A stretch of DNA of 64,000 bases from Gyrodactylus bullatarudis (GCA_012064415.1 SSNU01000358.1:62001-126000), one strand, 5' to 3'. Positions 48,616 through 59,278 are shown, counted from the first letter of the stretch. The notes: generated by a model from the letters alone, not told the origin. A program made the numbers and translations.

Positions 48616-49025
48616 CTCTTCATTATCCTGGTACAATTGTATTCAGTCAAGCTGCCGGTAACTCTACAAGATTTTGATAATAATCAGATCGAATCAATTT
48701 TAAAAAATTCAAATTTGAATGATAATAGTGTCGAACTTCATCAAGAATATCATTGTTAGATTCTAAACTCATATGAAAGGTTAGAGAATAACGAGCGTGA
48801 ATTCGAGTGATAAACGTTATATTTCGCCGGGTCTCTTCAGACTCTACTCCGGTTAACACATAAATAGATACTATTACAATGCTCTATTTGGGACCTTCCA
48901 TTGGCTCAAACAAAACAATTCATTATCCGGGCACAATTGTATTCAGTCAAGGCTTGACTGTCAAGCAGCCGGTAACTCTACAAGATTTTGATAATAATCA
49001 GATCGAATCAACTTTGACTGAATAT
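48616..49025. repeat. Terminal repeat inserted between direct duplicates
   Basis: 48755-48905 is a copy of the dispersed terminal repeat (TTAGATTCTAAACTCATATG ... CCATTGGCTCA). On both sides lies the same host sequence: TTCATTATCC...CAATTGTATTCAGTCAAG...CGGTAACTCTACAAG...GATCGAATCAA at 48617-48700 and again at 48910-49012. The arrangement suggests a tandem duplication around, or caused by, the insertion. Confidence 0.6.
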
Positions 49026-49413
49026 TAAGACTCATCTCTTTTGGAATTCAAGACTTCTTCCTATTTAAGCTGGAGAGAAATTCATTAAAATTCTAGTTGA
49101 AAGTGAAAAATAACAGTGGATAAAATTTATAATAGGCAATGTTACTTTGAAGTAGCTTTCATTAATTTTATTTCTTTTATTCAAATTTTTTTAATGTTTT
49201 TGGTGTACCGATAACTTATAGGCTATAAGAGTAAGAATACTTGAAGAAACCTTTTAATCCTGTAGAGAAATGTAAACTCTAATCCTAAATTCATAAGAAA
49301 TGTTTGAGATAATAACGAAATTATAATTTATCATACATAAAAGTTTAATATTTTTCTGGGTCTTGAGCATTTCCGTTAGTCTGTTTTGTGTCTCATAACT
49401 TAGAGAGAACAGA

Positions 49414-49419
49414 TTTATT
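49414..49419 (-). terminator. Poly(A) signal of the CPED1-like gene
   Basis: AATAAA on the minus strand, 29 bases past the stop codon at 49448. Confidence 0.6.
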
Positions 49420-49447
49420 TTTTCGCTCACTTCTCCCTAGAGCAAAT

Positions 49448-52125
49448 TCAATAAAGGACTGATAGAAGAATCTTGAGAAATTTTCGCATTATCACTCTGT
49501 GATATAATCCCTGAGGCCCGCATTTGTTAACATGATACAAATGACACGAGCACAAGTATTGATTATAAAATCGGTCATATAACGGCCAAGAGAGATCTTG
49601 TACATCTAACAAATGCCAATGATTTCTTCTTGTTGCTGTGATTAAAAATTTATAGTTTTCAATCAAATCTTCCCGGCTCCTCTGTAGACGAAAAAAAGTG
49701 TTTAACTTTAGGTTTTAACTATTTGAAGAAAAAAGTTTATTGTTAGATTCTAAACTCATATGAAAGGTTAGAGAATAACGAGCGTGAATTCGAGTGATAA
49801 ACGTTATATTTCGCCGGGTCTCTTCAGACTCTACTCCGGTTAACACATAAATAGATACTATTACAATGCTCTATTTGGGACCTTCCATTGGCTCATTTTG
49901 ACATCGCAACTTCTTTCGGAAGGATGGGGAACTGGTTGTGAAATTCATCTCTTGATCAGCTAATAACTTATGCCTTTTGAGAAAGTTGTCGATTTGAAAC
50001 TGCCCACTGTACCTTTTTCGTTTTCTTTTGGTTGTTGAGCAGTTTTTCCTTTCTCTCTTATCAATAATTACAGGTTGATTGGTAATTTGAGTATGATCAA
50101 CTATTGTTGGCTTCTCATTTTTTTGATTCAAATATTCACGTAAATTTTCAAATATGTCCGAAAATCCACTTATAATCATATCAGGAGATTTAGAAATAAG
50201 ATATATATTAAGGCCATATGTTCATTTCATAAAGCATCATTGAGTTTCACATTTTGCCAATTCTGTAATAGTTGCTGACTTTGGTTGTTGAGCAGTTTTT
50301 CCTTTCTCTCTTATCAATAATTACAGGTTGATTGGTAATTTGATTATGATCAACTATTGTTGACTTCTCATTGTTTTCACAATTTGCCAATTCTGTAATA
50401 GCTGCTGGGGCTATACAGTGATATTGACCAATGGAATGGCACAAATTTATGCACTGTAATAGTATTTATACGTTAACCGGGGTAGAGTCTGAAGAGACCC
50501 GCCGAAATATAATGTTTATCACTCGAATAAACTCTCGTTGTTCTTTAACTTTCCATATGAGTTTAGAATCTAACAATTGGTTCGACAATGTTATCGTACA
50601 AAAAAAGTTTAGTTTCTTACATCAAACAAGTAGAGAGAAGTGACTCCAGGTATAAAGAAACCAGATGTAGCTGTTTTTATGATAAATTCTGTGCTTGACA
50701 AGGGCTTGACTTTGTAGCTGAAATCTTCTAGATCAGAAATTTCTTTTTTCTTTAGTCCGATAGAGTATCCAAGGATGAAGATGAAACTCTCTCGTTTTCT
50801 AATAAAAATTCGTTATCTGTTTAGAGAGGAATTTATCAACCAATCAGAGCCGATGCAAAGATAATCACTTTAAATACATAGATTCTAATTTTGGTTTAGG
50901 TTGAATTTTAGACTAGCCTATCAGCATGTAGGGTTAAGTCACATGAAATCAACTTACTTGTGATACCTTTTGATGATACTGACAAGATTCTGATCTATTC
51001 CAGACTCGTAATAATTTGGAAAGTATTGATAGATGATCTTGATTTGTTCCATTTCATAGGTGATACTCGAATGAGAATTATTATAGGAATCTAGACTTTT
51101 TCCTCGAGCCAATTCCACAAATCCATAAAAAGTGTCCCTCAATGTTGAATCACCGATAAATACTATCTAGAATATAGAAAATACATTTTATATTTTCACC
51201 TGATTATAGTTTGGAAGTTGTATTTCAATTTCTTTTTTCATTTTCAGCAATATAAAAAACATACAGATTCCTGAACTTGATATTATCAAATAACTTTACT
51301 TTCAAATAAACTTACATTTTTCTTATTTAGTTTGTACTGCATGAGGAGTTTTTTAATTTTATGCTGCATTAATTGTACAATACTCAGTCCAATATTTTCA
51401 ATATAATTTAAAGTTGGCCAACTACAGGAATCGATATTCGAACAGTTTGAGCAATTTATTATCCAATTTGAATTGGCCGGATTTACGATAAGCTCGTCCA
51501 TTCGATGGTTAGAAGAAATCCTCGCCTAATGGAATATAAAGTTTGAAAGTTACAATGAAATGTGATGATTTTTTGAATTATCACAATGTTTTGTCTACTT
51601 AAAAGTAGCCAACCCATTTCAGTATAAAAGTCATTGAAATTCATTCCGCTTTTTTCCAAAGATATCTTTACTTTTTCGAGGGAGCATTTTCTTGATTCGG
51701 ACAGTGGTTTGTTTGATGGAAACTTGCTCAACTTTAAATTTAACCAGACTTCTTGTTCTGATTGGTTTGACAGTTTGAAGTGGTATGAATTCTCAAGCAG
51801 ACCAATGGGCATCCTCTTGGATAGTCTATGTATTTGTATAAAAAATTTATAAAATTATTCAGAAAATAAAAATTAATTCTACTTACACAAGTGTTCCGCT
51901 TGATTTTGATATGAACCATATTTGAAAGTCAATGAACAGGATGAACTCATTAGTGATCAAGTAATTAAATGACTTGTTTGTCACCGGCAGATGTGACATG
52001 AGAATATTCATTATTGCACCACGATCGTGTATTGCATCTGATGCCTTTGGATGTCTTTCCGAGTTGAGTAGATGAAGATTGAGTATTATTTCCGGAGGAT
52101 AGGCTTGAACAGCTCCAAAGTAAAA
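49448..52125 (-). CDS. CPED1-like PC-esterase domain protein, 3' exons
   Basis: Exons: 52125-51887, 51825-about 51599, 51525-51316, 51166-50958, 50798-50621 and 49681-49448. All junctions keep phase except the second intron, whose donor is unresolved. The protein runs YFGAVQAYPPEIILNLHLL ... DRGAIMNILMSHLP, then CSNCSNIDSCSWPTLNY, then KKNIVFIGDSTLRDTFYGF, then EFIIKTATSGFFIPGV, then HLLDVQDLSWPLYDRF and LCSCHLYHV. GDSTLRD is the SGNH-type nucleophile motif (Ser of GDS). The order and spacing match the C-terminal half of vertebrate CPED1 (cadherin-like and PC-esterase domain protein), whose reaction is unproven. The usual DxxH after the IIKT strand is not visible (the aligned stretch reads IPGVTSLYL), so catalysis is doubtful. 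The 5' exons were not found: a transposon fragment and an intact Tc1-like element lie just upstream, so the gene may have a large first intron or be cut off. Confidence 0.8.
49740..50576. mobile_element. Foldback transposon in an intron of the CPED1-like gene
   Basis: Inverted terminal repeats of about 145 bases (49740-49893 and 50430-50576) both start TTGTTAGATTCTAAACTCAT. Inside, on the minus strand, 50179-49871 is a 102-codon basic frame (VDHTQITNQPVIIDKRERKN, then KRKRKRYSGQFQIDNFLKRH). Part of it is repeated at 50284-50370. The terminal repeats hold the CTGAAGAGACC...CGAAAT core. A related frame on the plus strand lies at 52130-52336 (QPVISGNRNGKK, KKGRKRKSLSGQPTMDR). The element family is not recognised. 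It sits in the 939-base intron and does not touch the splice sites. Confidence 0.65.
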
Positions 52126-52456
52126 CTAAATTTTTACTAGTAACAAGTACAAATGAGAGAAAAAGTGAAAACTCAGAAAAGTCAACGAAAGTTGATAATC
52201 TAATCATCTCTCAACCTGTAATTAGCGGAAATAGAAATGGTAAGAAACCTGCACCTGCAATCACTAAGAAGGGCAGAAAACGTAAAAGTCTAAGTGGGCA
52301 ACCAACGATGGATAGAGACGTTAGGAGGAAACAATGATCCTGGAGACAAACAACCAATTGAAATGAAATCCCTCCTTCCCCTTGTGCTCTATTGTGCTCA
52401 AATCCGATTGAACCAATCAGAGGATTTTATTAAACATTTTATCTGTTTTAAAATTG
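52126..52456 (+). pseudogene. Fragment of a basic mobile-element ORF
   Basis: The plus-strand frame ending at a stop near 52336 (STKVDNLIISQPVISGNRNG, KKGRKRKSLSGQPTMDRDVR) is homologous to the minus-strand frame at 50179-49871. No terminal repeats are visible around it. It abuts the CPED1-like exon at 52125. Confidence 0.5.
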
Positions 52457-52458
52457 TA

Positions 52459-54002
52459 TAGTGGTCGACAAAAAAAAAGTATCCAGTCTAAATTCTTATT
52501 AACTTATATATATGAACTCCTAATAAAAGAAACTATACATCATTCGATAGAGAAAAAAAAGTTCTATCCGTGTATGAACTCTGTTGTATTTTAAATTCAT
52601 TCATAGACTTTAAAATTCCGTTTTACTAGTTTCCATTGAATTGAAAAACGACAAATCAAAAGTATTCATTTTACAGCTAATATTCTGTCTGTTCAAAATA
52701 ATTTATCAATAAGAAGATTATTTGCAATATTCTCTTTTAGCTCTTTTCAGATAAAAAACGAAAAAAATTGCTGAAAAAATGTCAATTACTGGTCTTAAGT
52801 CGAAATACTCGAAGTTGAGTACAGAGAACAAAATTCTCGCTCTAAACTTGCTAAAGAACGGTATGAGCATGCGACAAGCTGCCAAGAAAATTGGATGTAC
52901 CCATCGCTCAATATGCTCATTACTCAATCCGAAATCCCCCCCAAAAAATAAGAAAAAACAAGGTCGGAAGATTTCAATATCTAATCTACAAGGGAAAAAA
53001 ATAAAATTTCTTGCCACTAAGAAAAGATTTTCTGCCTTGCAAATAAAATCTGAGCTCAATTTGTCAGTTAGCACAAGGACAATACAGCGTTATCTGAAAA
53101 AAATTCCTGAAATCTTTTGGGGAAGACCTAGAAACATTCCTAACCTGAGTGAACAAGACAAGATAGCTAGAAAAGACTGGACATCAAAAAGAATAATTGA
53201 AAACCAGGAATGGTCAAAGATTATCTTCTCAGATGAGAAAAAATTCAATTTGGATGGTCCAGATGGTCTCACTTCTTGCTGGATAGATAAATCATTGCCT
53301 AAGCCGACACGTATCAAGCGTGGGTTCGGAGGTGGCAGTATCATGGTTTGGGCTTTTATTACATCGAAAAATACCGGCAACTTGGTTGTAATAGACGAAA
53401 AATTGAATTCAAATTCTTACCAAAAGTTACTTGAAGATCAACTTTTACCGTTTAAGAAGGAAATCGAAAAAGAGATGCTAGTTTTTCAACAAGATAATGC
53501 GCCTTGCCATCGATCTGCTTCGACTAAAAAGTGGTTTTCAGATAACAATATTGATTTATTATCTTGGCCTTCACGCAGCCCGGATTTGAACCCAATCGAG
53601 AACCTTTGGGGAATTTTAACTCGAAAAGTTTATGCGAACGGGAAAATATTTTTAAATAAGAAAGATTTGACAGAAACCATAATCAAGGAATGGATATCTA
53701 TAGACAAAGACACAGTTGAAGGTCTTTACTACTCCATGCCTAAAAGATGTCTGAGTGTTGTTCAAAACAACGGAGATTTTACAAAATAAAAATGGATACT
53801 TTTGATTTGTCGTTTTTCAATTCAATGGAAACTAGTAAAACGGAATTTTAAAGTCTATGAATGAATTTAAAATACAACAGAGTTCATACACGGATAGAAC
53901 TTTTTTTTCTCTATCGAATGATGTATAGTTTCTTTTATTAGGAGTTCATATATATAAGTTAATAAGAATTTAGACTGGATACTTTTTTTTTGTCGACCAC
54001 TA
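52459..54002 (+). mobile_element. Tc1-like transposon, complete, IR/DR type (1544 bp)
   Basis: TA duplications at 52457-52458 and 54003-54004 flank 214-base terminal inverted repeats (52459-52672 and 53789-54002) starting TAGTGGTCGACA, with one mismatch noticed between them. Each repeat holds two related direct repeats at its outer and inner ends (GACAAAAAAAAAGTATCCA at 52467-52485 and GACAAATCAAAAGTATTCA at 52650-52668), the IR/DR layout used by Sleeping Beauty-like Tc1 elements. The transposase frame is uninterrupted, so the insertion is young and possibly still active. Confidence 0.93.
52779..53789 (+). CDS. Tc1-like transposase, DD34E, intact
   Basis: 336 residues, the normal length for this family. 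The N-terminus has a helix-turn-helix DNA-binding region (KLSTENKILALNLLKNGMSM, RQAAKKIGCTHRSI), then a second HTH (IKSELNLSVSTRTIQRYLKK) preceded by a GRK-type basic hook. The catalytic triad is visible: D in IIFSDEKKFN, D in LVFQQDNAPCH and E in SPDLNPIENLWG, with 34 residues between the last two (DD34E). A glycine-rich GFGGGSIMVWAF lies between, as in Tc1 proteins. The ATG at 52779 follows the left inverted repeat by about 100 bases; the stop codon's last base is the first base of the right repeat. It catalyses cut-and-paste transposition at TA sites. Confidence 0.95.
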   Translation: MSITGLKSKYSKLSTENKILALNLLKNGMSMRQAAKKIGCTHRSICSLLNPKSPPKNKKKQGRKISISNLQGKKIKFLATKKRFSALQIKSELNLSVSTRTIQRYLKKIPEIFWGRPRNIPNLSEQDKIARKDWTSKRIIENQEWSKIIFSDEKKFNLDGPDGLTSCWIDKSLPKPTRIKRGFGGGSIMVWAFITSKNTGNLVVIDEKLNSNSYQKLLEDQLLPFKKEIEKEMLVFQQDNAPCHRSASTKKWFSDNNIDLLSWPSRSPDLNPIENLWGILTRKVYANGKIFLNKKDLTETIIKEWISIDKDTVEGLYYSMPKRCLSVVQNNGDFTK

Positions 54003-54004
54003 TA

Positions 54005-55289
54005 TATATATCTAGCCTGTGTAAGAGTCTGATGAGATCCGGTGAAATATAAGCTTTATCACTAAATATTCACTTGTCTTCTAAATCCTTACAATGAATT
54101 CTTCATTGGAAACAGATAAATTTTTATGAGTATTAATAAATTGGTTTCTAAACTCATGAGAAAACAGACGTATATTTCAGGGATAAGAGAAATATTTCGC
54201 CATGTCTTTTGACTATATTGCAATGAGAAAAATCGAACCCTTCCTGGTTTATTGGTTACTCGAACAGGATAAAAATTCAAGTGGAGAAAAAAATACAGAC
54301 ATTTTTCAAATCTCAATTTTTTTTGAACTCAAAGCTGGACAATTTTATTGAGTTGGAGGTGAGAAGGTGTTATCTGATGAAAATTAAATAAGTAAACCAA
54401 TTATCTATTTTTGAAAGATCCGCCAATTTAGACAGATCCTGAAAATGATCAAGAAATCAATAATTTCATTAATTCACTTGTCGAATTCGATTCCTTGTCT
54501 AATTTTGAAAGCGGAAAACTTGATATAAATTAGCTTTGGTAGATTACTGTAATTAATACAAATTGCTTCGAAATTTTTCTTGCTTGAGATTTTCATCTCA
54601 TGCTTATAGGTTGGAAATTTGTTAGACATTTCGTTGATTTTCTGAAACAATCCCTTCTATTGTTTATTTTCATATCATAACTTGGAGGATCTCGTTGGAA
54701 ATTACTGATCTAGATTTTACTTGTAATTCAAATGCATGGAAAAAATGAAATCAGATTTAGTGACCCCCTATTTTCTTCAGATCATCGAAAATTATGATCC
54801 CATTTTAAATACATTGATCTAATTGGAGATCTAATTTTGAGAAATTTCCTACCTTCATATCAACCAACTTTAGTAAAAAACAAATGTCAATTCCATATAT
54901 GAGAGAGTCAGTGGCAGATTTAAGTGCTTTTCATCCTTATAATAGAATATTTTCACTAAATCAAAGCTTTGATCCTGAATTCACGTCATGATGTACTGAT
55001 GAGTCTTAGTGAGGACGTTAACTGACACTTTTTTGCTAAAACTTAGGTGTGATAGGAAAATCTTTTTAATTCACGAGATCCTAATTTTATGAAAATGAAA
55101 TCGTCTAATTTGGATCATCTGTGAATAATGACAGGTATTTAATCTGTCAATCAGTTTTCTTTTTTCACATGTAAACTTGTCACTCCATTAGGTTAGCTGT
55201 ATTATGATTCATCAGTCAAGTAGGCTTCTCAAAATCATGGTTCTTTAGATCATCTGTTCTCAATACATTCTTTAAAATATTAAGAAAAA
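54005..55289. repeat. Terminal-repeat debris and a decayed hammerhead
   Basis: 54010-54075 (GAGTCTGATGAGATCCGGTG then AAATATAAGC) and, in opposite orientation, 54150-54230 are further decayed copies of the dispersed terminal repeat, so they may be the outer parts of one foldback unit. 54990-55028 has CTGATGA, stem II GTCT-TAGTGA-GGAC, but GTTAAC in place of GAAAC: a dead hammerhead related to that at 19.5 kb (ATGTACTGATGAGTC shared in layout). No gene was seen. Confidence 0.5.
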
Positions 55290-55625
55290 CTTGGACAAAA
55301 CCACCTGAGATTTGGTAGAAAATCTTTCCTTCAAGACAATGCCAGACCTCATCTGGGAAAAGAGGTTTAAAATTTTTTGAAGAAGATAACTTTGATCTCA
55401 TTGTCTACCCAACGGATAGTCGGGATCTTGTTCCGTTTGATTATCACCTTTTTAGGTCATTACAAAATTTCCTAAAGGGAAAACATTTCAGATCAAAAGA
55501 GGAAGACTATTTCAAGTCGAAATTTGAAGAATTTTATGCAGTAGGGAAAATGCCTAAACTCTTCAGGAACAGAGTTCATGTTAAAATTTATAAAATATAT
55601 CAATTAATGTTTATTTCATACTTCC
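55290..55625 (+). pseudogene. mariner transposase fragment
   Basis: Frame-broken similarity to the C-terminal part of mariner-family transposase: LQDNARPHLGKE near 55332, then after frameshifts DYHLFRSLQNFLKGKHFRSK and EEDYFKSKFEEFYA. QDNARPH carries the second catalytic Asp. The block before DYHLF is altered (RDLVPF where SPDLAPS is usual). The 5' part and inverted repeats were not found. It is unrelated to the intact Tc1-like element nearby. Confidence 0.7.
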
Positions 55626-56759
55626 ATTACTTTCAATGTGAAGGCATTGTATTCAAGTCCTTAACAATCATTTAGTGGTTATAAATGAATTTGTTGATAT
55701 TATCATCGATATTCGTGTTATGGGATAATAACTTAACAAAGTGGAAATTTATCATATTTGAGCTTGATGATGAATCATTAGCCAGAGAGTCCTCTTTTTA
55801 TGGCTTCCTCCCTATACTACATAACTACAGAATTTTCTTTCAATTTTTTCCCTCGAAATTTATCCAAAAGAATTATTCTTTTGAGAGATATGAAATTTCC
55901 TGTTTCAGTGTTTTAATTTCTTTCAAAAGGGACATTGAACGATTCTTTGTTATTCCACCAATAGAAAGACAAATTTCAGACCTTATTAAAAGCAATTAGC
56001 TAAAGGATTCAGAGGAACAGAGCTCAAAAAGAGAGGAAGATTAAGTTCACCGACCAAAAGTTTTAATATATAATAAAGGGCGATTCTCTAGGTTTATGAA
56101 CCAAGAGCTTCAATGAGTAAATAACAGAATTACTATTAGAATTGATAGATGCATGTAGTTGTAAAGAACCCATTCAACCATGATTTATATAAATCATTAT
56201 ACTACATGAACTGTTCTAAATTTGATGAAGAAATCATTATCGGTTTTTCTGTTTTTTTTTTTCTTTGAGAGCATTATTCTGTGAAGTAAACTTTCTACCT
56301 TTTCATGTACTTTCATGTATCATAGACTTTACATTACTATTTTACTATGCACATACTAAACTAAGGCGATTAAATACGAACATCTGAAAACTTGAACTCA
56401 TCTCACAGATGAACTTTATCAATAGAGAGAGAAAATGATCAACTCACACGATCTTGTGTTGTCTTCTTCATACTCAAAAGTAGCCATAGGTCATTATCAA
56501 GAGTGGGTGGAAGGAAGTTCCATAATAAATTAGCACAAGTGACCACTACCAGGGGGATAACTTTGCCTAGCATGCATAAATAAAAATGATAGGAGAGGAT
56601 GGCTTGTTTTTTTATACTAGATAATTTCCACCAATGAAAAGACTCACGAGGAATACCAGAAAATAACAGATATTTTTATAGAAATTATAGTATATATTTC
56701 TTAGTTTTTGAATATGTAAAATATGTAGAAAATCATTCCTTTTTCTTCGAGCTATGGCT
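55626..56759. other. Intergenic, no confident gene
   Basis: A 104-codon plus-strand frame at 55685-55999 (MNLLILSSIFVLWDNNLTKW...) has no recognisable family and no clear splice signals. The last 150 bases are probably the 3' UTR of the minus-strand NKAPD1 gene. Confidence 0.35.
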
Positions 56760-58345
56760 TTATGAGGAAGAGTTTTCAGATTCCTCTGAGCCTTCACGAG
56801 AATGAGATGCAGCGGAACTCTCAGAGGAAGATCTAGAACGGTTTTTTGTTTTGCTTTTCTTTTTTCGTTTCTTTTCCAACTTTTTGGCCCGTTTCTTTTC
56901 TTTTTTGGCTTCCTTTTTACGTTTTTTCTTTTCAGCTTTGTCAATTTTCTTTTTGAATTTGGCATCATCAGGATTTTCTTTCACCATTTCATTCCAGCCG
57001 TCATGGCCCCAAAAGTCAGTGTTAATCTGTCGAGTCTGGAAACTTTGATAGGCTTTCTTTTTGCGAATTTCTGATTTTTCCTTCATATACTCAGGGTCGG
57101 AGGTGAGAATTTCTTCACTGGCCGAGGAACGGCTAGAAACTGATGAGGAACGTTTGGATTTCTTTGATTTTTTCTTTTTACTTTTCAACTTTCTCTTCTT
57201 CCCACTATTTTTCTTTGGGACATAGATTTTTGAGTGAGGTTTCGACCATCCATTGGCCCTGTTTTCCTCATCGGAATATTCATTCTCACTTGAATAGTCA
57301 GAGTTGGATTGAGAATTTGTCTCGGCAAAGACTTTGGGAACTTCTTTCTTTAACATTCGCTGAGTTTTTATCTCAATTTTTTTACCAGCAAAATCTTCTG
57401 GCTTCAATTCTCTTGGTGGAATCTTTTCCTCTTGAACCTGGCCATCACAATCGCTTTTGCATTCGATCGGGCTCATGTTACCTTCGACACGAGTGATGAG
57501 CACCTCTTCTTCAATATTATAGGGAGATTGGTCCATATCAGCTTCATCGTAGTTTGGCTTCATTATTATGCTATCAAAAATCTCATTAGGTTGAGTTTTC
57601 GGTTGGCTTTCAGCTTGTGTGTCTTCCTCTTCAAGCTTAGATTGAACTTGGGGAGGTAATTCAACGGAAAATGCTTCTTGCTTATTTTCAGGTTGAACTT
57701 CTTTGGGAGCTAAATTGTTCGAAGGAACCCATTCGAATTCTTCATCAGAATCGCCATCTTCTGACGGACTAGGAGTAGGAGTCCGTCGGCGACTGGATTT
57801 CCTCTTCTTTTTCGATTTTTTACTGACCTTTTTAGCTTTCTTAGGTTTACGATCACTGGCATCCGAGGATACAGAATCAGAGTCAGTTTTCAGAACCTTA
57901 CGACTTACGGGTCTGAAACTACTTTCAAGCGGTTTAACTTCGTCAAAGTATGATTCAAAGCCATCATGCTTCCATTTATCTTCGACCATATTCGAAAGAC
58001 GTTCATTCTCGGCCAAGGATCGCCAAAAATCTAATGCTGTCATGTTAGAAGAGCCAATCATAGGCTGGGTATTTTGTTTTTCGAGTCTTTTTTCTATATA
58101 TTCTGCTTTCTTCAGAGTCCTGTTGAGTTGCCGGGATAGATTTTGTTCAATTAATTGATTTTCCTCGAGAGTGCGAGATTTTCTAACTTGTTTGGGTTTC
58201 TTTTTCTTCTTTTTGATACTAGAATATTCTTTCCAACAGACTTCCTCTTCTTTCAACTTGAAAAAATGTTATTAGATTAGAGTAATGAACGTACCTTGTT
58301 GTGAATTGTAACATGTTTAAGAGTGTTTTTTAATAAAAGTTTATC
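56760..58345 (-). CDS. NKAPD1 homologue (NKAP domain-containing protein 1)
   Basis: Two coding exons are certain: 58345-58295 (DKLLLKNTLKHVTIHNK) and 58256-56760, joined over a 38-nt intron (GTACGT...CAAG). The junction gives KLKEEEVCWKEYSSIKKKK, which lines up with the start of vertebrate NKAPD1 (VLLRNVIRHTDAHNK then QEESDMWK). Two WxHDG motifs follow (DKWKHDGFESYF and DFWGHDGWNEM), then long Lys/Glu and Ser/Arg tracts suggesting a nuclear, RNA-associated protein. At about 515 residues it is longer than the human protein, mostly in low-complexity acidic and basic spacers. The molecular function of the family is unknown. The start codon is not certain: an ATG at 58374-58372 would be joined directly to GAT by a 26-nt GT-AG intron, giving MDKLLLK. 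The gene is divergent from the R3HCC1L-like gene 230 bases away. Confidence 0.85.
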
Positions 58346-58608
58346 CTAGAGTAGAAGAAATATTGATATACCATAAATTTTATCTTTGCTTACATTTGCG
58401 GAACAGAGATTTGTAACTAAATATATTTGTTAAATCTTATGTTTTAAGAGATTGAGGTTGTTGATTGAATTTGAAATTTTTGATTTATTGCCAGATTTTA
58501 AAGATTTTTAACAAATTGATCTCTTATAGAAAAAGTTTGTACTAGTACCAAATTTGAAAATATTCAATTTTTTTTTAAATATCCATTTTACAGCACAATA
58601 GTTATCGT

Positions 58609-59278
58609 ATGACTTCATTATGGAAAAGGAACAGTGCTCCAAAAACAAATATTGAAGATGACCTATGCAGTGGCTTAAAAAACTTGAACTTGAAAAAGAA
58701 ATTCACCTTAGCAGATTATCAACATATTATTGAAGCTTATGATATTGATTCGGGTCAAGAATTAAAAGCTAGCTTAAAAACTTTAACGGAGCATAAATTT
58801 TCTATTAAAGAAATTGATGATAGTCATTGCCTAGTTGTATTCTCGTGTTCAAAATCAGCTAATTGTTGCTTAGATGAAGCTATTTCTAAAGATTTTCAAC
58901 AATTCAAAGTAAGTAATTCAACTTAAAATAAAAATAAGCTTTTAATTCAATCCTCATCTTTTTATATATTTCTAGCTTCGTAAAATAAATTTTGCATCAG
59001 ATAAGAGTATTCAGAAATTGAAATTTGACCCCGGTGATTGGTGTCTGCCATACAAAGAACGACCAAGTGTTGATGCGTCTGTTGCCAATCGTCTTATAAA
59101 TTTTCATTTGGGTATTCCTAAACGGAAGAGTGATCTAACTAAGCAGCCAAATGATGCCAATTTGTTGAGTAAAAATAAAATTCATGAAGAATCTCGAAAT
59201 TACCATATATCTGTAACTAGACCAAAGATTGACAAACCAACCACTCATAATCTGATAACAAGCCATCTTGCCAGTTAA
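58609..59278 (+). CDS. R3HCC1L-like protein
   Basis: Two exons, 58609-58908 and 58976-59278, separated by a 67-nt intron (GTAAGT...TCTAG), give 200 residues. The core (YQHIIEAYDIDSGQELKASL, then HKFSIKEIDDSHCLVVFSCS, then CLPYKERPSVDASVANRLIN, FHLGIPKR) matches the conserved C-terminal region of R3HCC1 and R3HCC1L, an RRM-like fold followed by the KERPxTxxxxAxRLI motif. The vertebrate proteins are much longer, so this is close to a minimal core version. The family is thought to associate with RNA-binding complexes; the biochemical role is unclear. A possible 3' splice site (TTTTACAG at 58587-58594) just upstream could mean a non-coding first exon. AATAAA lies at 59321-59326, 43 bases after the stop. 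Confidence 0.8.

Noticed and set aside
55685..55999. 104-codon plus-strand frame
   Set aside because: Low-complexity hydrophobic/aromatic composition typical of translated AT-rich sequence; no recognisable domain.
56802..58158. Plus-strand frames opposite NKAPD1 (90-151 codons)
   Set aside because: They are antisense shadows of the Lys/Glu/Ser-rich NKAPD1 exon, made open by its biased codons.
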